Assembly: GCA_938004375.1 (NCBI GenBank)
Contig: CALKWH010000463.1
Span: forward strand, 1-18,954
Reading direction: 5' to 3'
Source: an uncultured Pseudomonadota bacterium
GTDB lineage: Bacteria; Myxococcota_A; Polyangia; HGW-17
Length of the DNA: 18,954 nt
The position numbers were made by a program, and so were the translations under genes. Under the pieces are notes generated by a model. The model made no database searches and was not told the origin of the DNA. It was given only the letters and a program-made list of their open reading frames with translations. This document shows, one piece after another, positions 14,301 to 18,954 of this stretch. The first letter of the stretch is position 1; every line of letters starts with the position of its first letter.

Positions 14301-16780
14301 CTGCGTCGCGCCCCCGCCCGGTTCAGCACGCGCCGCAGGCGGAACAGCACCGGGTGCAGCGCGGGGCCCTGCTCCAGGCGGAACAGGCCGTAGAGCGGCA
14401 GGAGCTGCTCGATGGAGCGCACCAGATCCGCCGGGAGCTGGTGCACGGTGGCGTTGGGACGGCGGATGACGTCGGTGACGATGGTCCGCGCGGAGCGCAC
14501 GCCGGCGGCGGCGGTCTCGGCGGGGAACTTCGGGTGCGGCGACAGCAGTTCGGCGGCCGCCGCGAAGTGGACCACCGTGCGGAACACCTCGGGCACCAGC
14601 GGGGCGAACTCGTCCCAGGTGGCCGCGGCGAACCGGCGCTGGGCGAGCTCCTGCTCGGCGTCTCCGACGTCGTAGCCCAGCATCACGCCCTCGAGCAGCC
14701 GCAGGGCGGCCTCGGGGGACGGGAACTGCTCGTGCACGGGGACCGCCAGCTCGGCGCCGGCCTCCTCGTCGTGGGCCCGCAGGCGTGCGAGGATGCCGCC
14801 GGCGAACACCTGCGAGCCCGGCAGCACCTCGAGCTTCTCGACCACGCCGCCCTCGGTGGCGCTCACCACCAGCTCCATTTTCATGGCCTCGAGGGTGAAC
14901 AGCCGGTCCCCGGGGGCGATGTCCTGCCCGGGGCGCACGTGGATGGCGGTGACGATGGCCGGCGCCGGGGCGCGCACCACGCCGCGATCCACCAGGCGGA
15001 TGACGGTGAAGTGGCCGTCCACGTAGAGCCGCCACTCGGCGCTCTTGGGCTCTGTTACGATTTTATAGTGCTGGCCCTCGTGTTCCAGCAGGCCCTCGTC
15101 GGCGCCCTCGTCGGTCCAGCGGGCCGAGGCGTAGCCGACAGGGGCCTTGAATAAATATTCCTTGTGACCGACCCGCATGACGTGGGCCGAGAAGACGCCG
15201 CCGGCGCAGGACAGGTGGATCTGCTGGGCGTGCTCGACGCTGGCCGTGATCAGCGGGCGGGCGATGAAGTTGACCACGCTCTCGCGCTCGCGCTTGCGGT
15301 GCTCGCACACGGCCGCGGCCAGCACCGCCGGGGTCAGGAGCGTCCGGGGGAACGCCAGATATTCGTCAAGCAATTTCTCATCGATGAGCGTGGTGTGGAG
15401 CCGCCCCTCGCGCACGGATTTTGCGTTGAGCAGATATCTCAGGAACGGGATGTTGTTGGTCCCGCCGTCGATGAGGATGCGGGTCTCGTCGAGCGCGCGG
15501 GCCAGCCGGGTGACGGCCTCCTCGCGGGTGCGGCCGCGGGCCATGACCTTGGCGATCATGGCGTCGAAGTGCGGGCTGATCTCCTCGCCCACGCCCACGC
15601 CGCAGTCCACGCGGATGCCGGGGCCCTGACCGAAGTGCAGCGCCCGGATCCGCCCCGGCGCGGGCACGAACCCCGCCGACGGATCCTCGGCGTACACGCG
15701 CACCTCCACGGCGTGGGAGGCGGGTTCGCCGTCGCGCTCCGGCAGCGCCTGACCCTGGGCCACGTGGATCTGCGCGCGCACCAGGTCCACGTCATAGGCC
15801 TCCTCGGTCACGGTGTGCTCCACCTGGATGCGCGTGTTCATCTCCATGAAATACGCCTGCCCCGCGTCGTCCACCAGGAACTCGCAGGTGCCGGCGCTCC
15901 GGTAGCCCACCGAGGCCGCCAGTGCGCGGCTCCAGGCCTCGATGCGTTCGCGCAGCTCCGCCGGGAGCGCCACGCACGGCGCCTCCTCGAGGACCTTCTG
16001 GCGCCGGCGCTGCAGCGAGCAGTCGCGGGTGCCGTACGAGCGCACGTTCCCCTGCAGGTCGGCCACCACCTGGACCTCGACGTGGCGTCCGGCGGGGATG
16101 AGCTTCTCGGCGAACACGTCGCCGGGGGCCTCGGTCCGCACGGCGCGCAGCGCGTCGGCGAGCTGGTCCTCGCGGTCGAGCACGCGGATCCCGCGCCCGC
16201 CGCCGCCGCCGGAGGCCTTGAGCACCAGCGGGAAGCCCAGCGCGGCAGCCCGGGCAAGGGCGGCTTCATCCTCCACCGGTACCCACGGGATCACGGGGAC
16301 GCCCGCGGCCTCGGCCGTGCGTTTGGAGGCGATCTTGTCACCCAGGCGACGCATGGCCTCGGCGCCGGGGCCCAGGAACACGATCCCGGCTCGCTCCAGG
16401 CTGTCCGCCAGGCGCCAGTTCTCGCTCTGGAAGCCCCAGCCCGGCCACACCGCGTCGATGCGGTGAGCGCGCAGCAGGCGAATCAGGGCGTCGTTGACCT
16501 CGTAGGCCCGGGAGGTCTCGGCGGGTAAAAAGACCACCCGCGTGGCGATGCGCGCCACCAGGCTCTTGCGGTCCGAGCGCGGCAGGAAGGCCACGTCCTC
16601 GAAGGCGGTGCCCTCGCAGGAGTTCAGATCCCGTATGGCCCGGATGCAGCGCAGGGCGGCCTCCTGGCGGTTCAGCACGGCGATGCGCCCCGAGGTGCCC
16701 AGGAGCCGGGGTTCGCCCGGAGTCGCAGGGAGTGGTCCGGTGCCGCGTCGACCATTCTTTGTAGTGCGCTTGTCGCTCAT
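11330..16780 (-). CDS. Single-chain acetyl/acyl-CoA carboxylase, eukaryotic-type architecture (BC-BCCP-central-CT)
   Basis: 1816 residues. The ATG at 16780 has AAGGAG 5 bases upstream and forms an ATGA overlap with the acpS stop. The protein carboxylates acetyl- or another acyl-CoA, using biotin, ATP and bicarbonate. Biotin carboxylase, about 30-510: VWPGWGFQSEN (111-121), LGDKIASK (146-153), ATP loop KASGGGGGRG (188-197), EMNTRIQVEHTVTE (313-326, with Arg317 in the catalytic position). BCCP: EAMKMEL (631-637), Lys634 as the biotin site. Residues about 680-1200 resemble the ACC central region of eukaryotes, including LELWRFSEFTLTRL (1074-1087) and IYPLPMLDG (1165-1173). Carboxyltransferase: N half about 1275-1540 (ISAGAHI, 1364-1370), C half about 1545-1816 (VGGTPAGFIGIEAMGFP, 1582-1598). 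Typical bacteria split these activities into AccA-D. Acetyl-CoA is the likely substrate given the KS neighbour; propionyl-CoA is not excluded. Confidence 0.92.
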   Translation of the reverse strand: MSDKRTTKNGRRGTGPLPATPGEPRLLGTSGRIAVLNRQEAALRCIRAIRDLNSCEGTAFEDVAFLPRSDRKSLVARIATRVVFLPAETSRAYEVNDALIRLLRAHRIDAVWPGWGFQSENWRLADSLERAGIVFLGPGAEAMRRLGDKIASKRTAEAAGVPVIPWVPVEDEAALARAAALGFPLVLKASGGGGGRGIRVLDREDQLADALRAVRTEAPGDVFAEKLIPAGRHVEVQVVADLQGNVRSYGTRDCSLQRRRQKVLEEAPCVALPAELRERIEAWSRALAASVGYRSAGTCEFLVDDAGQAYFMEMNTRIQVEHTVTEEAYDVDLVRAQIHVAQGQALPERDGEPASHAVEVRVYAEDPSAGFVPAPGRIRALHFGQGPGIRVDCGVGVGEEISPHFDAMIAKVMARGRTREEAVTRLARALDETRILIDGGTNNIPFLRYLLNAKSVREGRLHTTLIDEKLLDEYLAFPRTLLTPAVLAAAVCEHRKRERESVVNFIARPLITASVEHAQQIHLSCAGGVFSAHVMRVGHKEYLFKAPVGYASARWTDEGADEGLLEHEGQHYKIVTEPKSAEWRLYVDGHFTVIRLVDRGVVRAPAPAIVTAIHVRPGQDIAPGDRLFTLEAMKMELVVSATEGGVVEKLEVLPGSQVFAGGILARLRAHDEEAGAELAVPVHEQFPSPEAALRLLEGVMLGYDVGDAEQELAQRRFAAATWDEFAPLVPEVFRTVVHFAAAAELLSPHPKFPAETAAAGVRSARTIVTDVIRRPNATVHQLPADLVRSIEQLLPLYGLFRLEQGPALHPVLFRLRRVLNRAGARRSACLGLLSFLFVFRDQLRDPPEALRDALQLLGIDAEGSSRQTDLVETIRATLYDQPERARRSAEIRELLARVSSEPAPDLDGVKKIIRHARWPELVALHGLPHEQTLHLLAWALWGETILREEVVSRAPLPAACLHLGFQKKTASPRFPARRRFFCMLASATWREDLKTLVPLVAPSSADSLEVVLDRASDASPELCTFFSSLPLRLSEITVVDLSAGATRVFRSPIGHAFIEDTQLCGLHPAQAARLELWRFSEFTLTRLDCEDAILFSAKAKKNPDDERLVAMIEVFDPEVRRDNAGHRRFPSVSMAFRSACQAIRQQQSRRARHQRLHWNHLVMGIYPLPMLDGAETVAIAEDLLPYSTRLGLEQVVVNTVIEGTRVDTHGFYSVKIRGRASEGLSIDQGPQDSAVLLPLREEERAEIRARRRGLNSPEAVLRILKRDADGKLTGRFTPYDIAVDPLHGQVFAFQTEVPASANCGVVFGVLAIPTRAHPEGLERVVVLSNPLHNMGSLAEPECRRITAALDLARERDLGVLWIPISAGAHIDFESGTENLDWTARVLRRIVEFTEAGGRIDILVAGINVGAQSYFDAEATMTVATKGFLAMTQEGAMVLTGKRALDFSGSVSAEDNLGIGGFERIMGPTGQAQALVRDLGAGHVLLLQHADLVTPGSDGAWCVLPTADPVDRDVCAAPYPVHLGHDFATVGGIFSETLNPGRKKPFSVQPVMQAVRDADAPWVERWSAMIDGAEGVVVAETRVGGTPAGFIGIEAMGFPRVGQIPTDGPDTWTPSTLFPRGSYKIARALAAFSGQVPAVIFANLSGFDGSPESLRSWQLIHGAEIGRALTNFRGPVLLLVLSRYHGGAYVVFSTALNDRMEAVAVSGSYASVIGGSAAAAVVFDSAISTDVEKDPQVVSLRKQLETASGGARIALEARLDELRNERKLALQQETAARFDAVHSVERAARVGSLKTVIDPARLRPTVVDFLRRHSPGI

Positions 16781-17229
16781 GGAGACTCCTTGTCCGGGGG
16801 GTTGCCGCCCTGGTACGCGACAGGGTTGCCGCCTTCGAGGATGACGGTGGCCATCGCGTATTCCTTGTCGTGGGACAGGCTCACCCAGGTCTGGGTGACC
16901 CCCAGCAGGTCGGCGATCTTCTTCGCCTGTCCGTGGAGCTCCAGCACCGGCGCGCCCGAGGCGAAGCGGACGACCTCGATCTCGGCGAGCTGGGGCTCGG
17001 CCACGGGCGCCGCTCGCATGGCCACGGCCGAGCGCAGGGCCTTGACGCAGGCCTCCTTGGCCGCGAACCGCGCCGCCAGACGCTCCCACTCGGGCACCGG
17101 TCCCGCCGCCGCGTCTGCCCGCTCGCCGTCGGTGAAAACCGACAGCAGAATCCCCGCGTGGGACTCCGAGGTGACCGCCTCGCGAAAGACGTCGAAACTG
17201 ACCAGATCCGTTCCCATACCGAGTATCAT
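16777..17229 (-). CDS. acpS: Holo-ACP synthase / 4'-phosphopantetheinyl transferase (AcpS type)
   Basis: 150 residues. It moves phosphopantetheine from CoA to the carrier-protein serine. MILGMGTDLV at the N-terminus carries the Mg-binding Asp8; RLAARFAAKEACVKAL (50-65) carries Glu59, the second metal ligand; LAEIEVVRFASGAPVLELHG (81-100) and WVSLSHDKEYAMATVILE (115-132) complete the fold. The start at 17229 is preferred: AGGAGTG lies 6 bases before it, inside the end of the ketosynthase gene, and the family begins exactly there; an in-frame ATG at 17244 would add five residues. It starts 4 bases after the ketosynthase stop and its TGA overlaps the ATG of the carboxylase gene, so translation is coupled in both directions. 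It corresponds to the PPT domain that follows KS in fungal FAS alpha. The last 18 or so residues are an extra tail over the ACC ribosome binding site. Confidence 0.93.
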   Translation of the reverse strand: MILGMGTDLVSFDVFREAVTSESHAGILLSVFTDGERADAAAGPVPEWERLAARFAAKEACVKALRSAVAMRAAPVAEPQLAEIEVVRFASGAPVLELHGQAKKIADLLGVTQTWVSLSHDKEYAMATVILEGGNPVAYQGGNPPDKESP

Positions 17230-17233
17230 GCCG

Positions 17234-18954
17234 TCACTCCTCATGTTTCCCGCCTTCCAGCAGGAAGCGCTTCTCGTCCTCCTCGCGGGCGAAACCCTTA
17301 CCCTTGGCCAGCTGCACCTGCGGGGTGAGCCCGAGGTGGGTCTCCATATCCAAGTGGGGACGGCTGGCGGACGCGCTCCGTTGCAAGTATTCTTTACGTT
17401 CTTCGTCGGCGAGCTCGGCCAGGAGCACCGACGGGTTCACCACCAGCACCATGGAGGACACGTGCCCGAAGCCCAGGGTGCTCACGCAGGCGGCCTTGAG
17501 CCGGTCCGCGGGCACCTGCATCGGACGGGCCGGGAACACCAGGTGATGGAAGCGCTGCTGCTTCTCCTCGAGGTCCTCGAGGTTGAGGTGGCCGGGCACC
17601 ACCGCGTCGCGCATCATCTGGATGACGCCGATGAGCTGGCAGGCCGAGGCGCCGCCCTTGGTGTGACCGGTGACGGCCTTTTGGGAGACCGCCAGGGCCG
17701 GCAGGCCGCGGGTGCGTCCCAGGTGCTCGAAGATGTCCTGGAAGATGCCGGTCTCGTGGGGGTCGTTCACCGGCGTCGAGGTGCCGTGCAGACTGACGGC
17801 GCCTACGTCGTCGATGCCCAGGCCGTGCTCGGCCAGGGCGCGGGCCAGCGGGCTGCGCTCGCGCCCGTGGGCCACCGAGAGCGCGCCGAAGCCGGGGGCC
17901 GGGATGCTCTGGTGCAGGCCGTCACCGAAGGACCAGGCGCCGCCCACGACCGCGTGGATCGGCAGTCCCAGGCGCACGGCGTCCCCGGCGCGCATCAGCA
18001 GCAGGGTGCCGCCGCCCTGGCTCTCGACGAAGCCGTGGCGCCGGCGGTCCTGCGGGCGGGACATGCGCTCCGGCGGGATCCCCTGGCGCGCCAGCTTCGC
18101 GCTGTCCACGGTGGCGTTCATGTCGTCAAAGCCCACGGTGCCGGCATAGGAGATGTCGTCGAAGGCGCCCGCGACCATGAGGTCGGCGCGCCCCAGTTTC
18201 AGTTTCTCCCAGGCGATCTCGACCGAGATGCCGGCGGTGGCGCAGGCGGACACCGGGCTGACCATGGGCCCGTAGTTGCCCAGGAGCTCCTGGGAGACGT
18301 GCCCGGCGCCCACGTTGCCAAGGCTCTCCTGCAGGCTGATGGGGTCGCGCTTGGCGTTCCACACCGGATCCGTGTAAAGCCGGATCAGGCGCTCCATGCC
18401 GCCGATGCCGGTCCCCAGGGAGTTGCCCACCCGCACTGGATGGATCTGGGTGAAGAGCTCCTTCATGGAGCGGCCCAGTTTGCGGATTGCGCCGGCCGTG
18501 GCGGTGAGCATGAGCAGGGTGTTGCGGTCACGGTCGGCGATCTCGCCCTCGGAGAACCCGAAGAACGACGGATGCCAGCCGGCGGGCAGCATGCCGGCCA
18601 CGCGGTTGCGGTAGGGCCGGCGGCAGGCGAGGTAGAGCCGGGCGCCGGGGAGCTTGCGCACGAAGACGCGGCCGGCGGGATCCTGCACGCACTCGGAGTG
18701 GGCGGGATCCTGGGCGCAGATGCGGCGGGCGACCTCGGCGCTCTCCACGGGGATGAGGCGGGGCTCGGTGGGCTCCACGGACTCGAGGGAGGCGTGGAAG
18801 CCGGCGTCGGGGCCGGACTCGGCGCGCCAGCGGATGCCGACCAGGCGCATCCACTCGCCGGAGCGCCGTTCGGCCGCCTCCCCCCCCCACCGGCGGTCCC
18901 CCGCTGCGGCCGCGACGAAATGTCCGGCCGCGCGGTCGTCACGACGCCGGCCGG
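17234..18954 (-). CDS. Type I FAS-like beta-ketoacyl synthase, open at the window edge
   Basis: The frame is open to the right edge. An ATG at 18850 would give 538 residues but has no ribosome binding site, and 34 more codons are open upstream, so this is probably the C-terminal part of a longer protein. Numbered from that ATG: RVAGMLPAGWHPSFFGFS (83-100), GTGIGGM (146-152), active-site Cys203 in VSACATAGISVE, MSRP (263-266), GFVESQGGG (273-281), SIPAPGFG (315-322), His355 in SLHGTSTPVND, Lys391 and His396 in SQKAVTGHTKGG, and STLGFGHVSS (457-466). The Cys-His-His triad is complete. The VAGxxPxGW, MSRP...R.GF.ESQG and S.PAPG signatures belong to KS domains of fungal and actinobacterial FAS I, not FabF/FabB. 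It should condense malonyl units onto acyl chains. The end (AKGKGFAREEDEKRFLLEG) resembles the KS-PPT linker of fungal FAS. Confidence 0.88.
   Translation of the reverse strand, partial: GRRRDDRAAGHFVAAAAGDRRWGGEAAERRSGEWMRLVGIRWRAESGPDAGFHASLESVEPTEPRLIPVESAEVARRICAQDPAHSECVQDPAGRVFVRKLPGARLYLACRRPYRNRVAGMLPAGWHPSFFGFSEGEIADRDRNTLLMLTATAGAIRKLGRSMKELFTQIHPVRVGNSLGTGIGGMERLIRLYTDPVWNAKRDPISLQESLGNVGAGHVSQELLGNYGPMVSPVSACATAGISVEIAWEKLKLGRADLMVAGAFDDISYAGTVGFDDMNATVDSAKLARQGIPPERMSRPQDRRRHGFVESQGGGTLLLMRAGDAVRLGLPIHAVVGGAWSFGDGLHQSIPAPGFGALSVAHGRERSPLARALAEHGLGIDDVGAVSLHGTSTPVNDPHETGIFQDIFEHLGRTRGLPALAVSQKAVTGHTKGGASACQLIGVIQMMRDAVVPGHLNLEDLEEKQQRFHHLVFPARPMQVPADRLKAACVSTLGFGHVSSMVLVVNPSVLLAELADEERKEYLQRSASASRPHLDMETHLGLTPQVQLAKGKGFAREEDEKRFLLEGGKHEE

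Noticed and set aside
16781..17089. N-terminal extension of ACC to an upstream in-frame start at 17089
   Set aside because: That segment is the acpS gene in another frame; the ATG at 16780 has AAGGAG and begins just before the BC homology.
17234..18850. Ordinary type II FabF/FabB or PUFA-synthase ketosynthase
   Set aside because: The VAGxxPxGW, MSRP...GF.ESQG and S.PAPG motifs are FAS I-specific and the adjacent PPT and ACC fit FAS I better; PUFA synthase features (DHA-type AT, tandem ACPs) are not seen here.

Overview
This is a high-GC bacterial contig end that looks like a Myxococcota or Bradymonadota-type (former Deltaproteobacteria) genome. The support is indirect: lipoproteins with the myxobacterial CGDG...EQCDG cysteine-rich repeat, an Asn-Asn-Val linker, an AgmX/PglI-type C-terminal domain, RCC1, SBBP and NHL-like beta-propellers, and very GC-rich third codon positions. 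No rRNA, tRNA, CRISPR array or mobile element is visible. The first 45 bases are not genomic: they are an Illumina TruSeq index/read-2 adapter, so the left edge is a library artefact.

Left part (46-2370): the 3' end of an RCC1-repeat propeller gene (+) faces a molybdenum-cofactor pair on the minus strand, moeA followed by a mog/moaB-like gene that keeps only its first third. The mog break lies about 55 bp beyond the RCC1 stop, so it is either a real deletion or an assembly junction.

Middle part (2499-11327): a set of exported or surface proteins. These are a 52-cysteine lipoprotein with an NNV linker (+), a lipoprotein with five CGDG modules and a seven-bladed SBBP propeller (-), sfsA (+), a Pro-rich envelope protein with an AgmX/PglI-like tail (+), and a 1196-residue lipoprotein (+). 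The last has two related propeller halves, and the first half is interrupted by sixteen four-cysteine modules.

Right part (11330-18954, all minus strand): a tightly coupled operon, transcribed from right to left. It encodes a ketosynthase of the fungal/actinobacterial type I fatty acid synthase (FAS I) family (open to the window edge), a phosphopantetheinyl transferase (acpS), and a 1816-residue single-chain acetyl/acyl-CoA carboxylase with the eukaryotic domain order BC-BCCP-central-CT. KS followed by PPT is the order at the C-terminus of fungal FAS alpha, here split into two genes at the natural linker. The ACC would supply malonyl-CoA, AcpS would charge the carrier protein, and the KS would condense. 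The remaining FAS domains are predicted just beyond the right edge. This FAS I-like/eukaryote-type ACC operon is the most notable system in the window.
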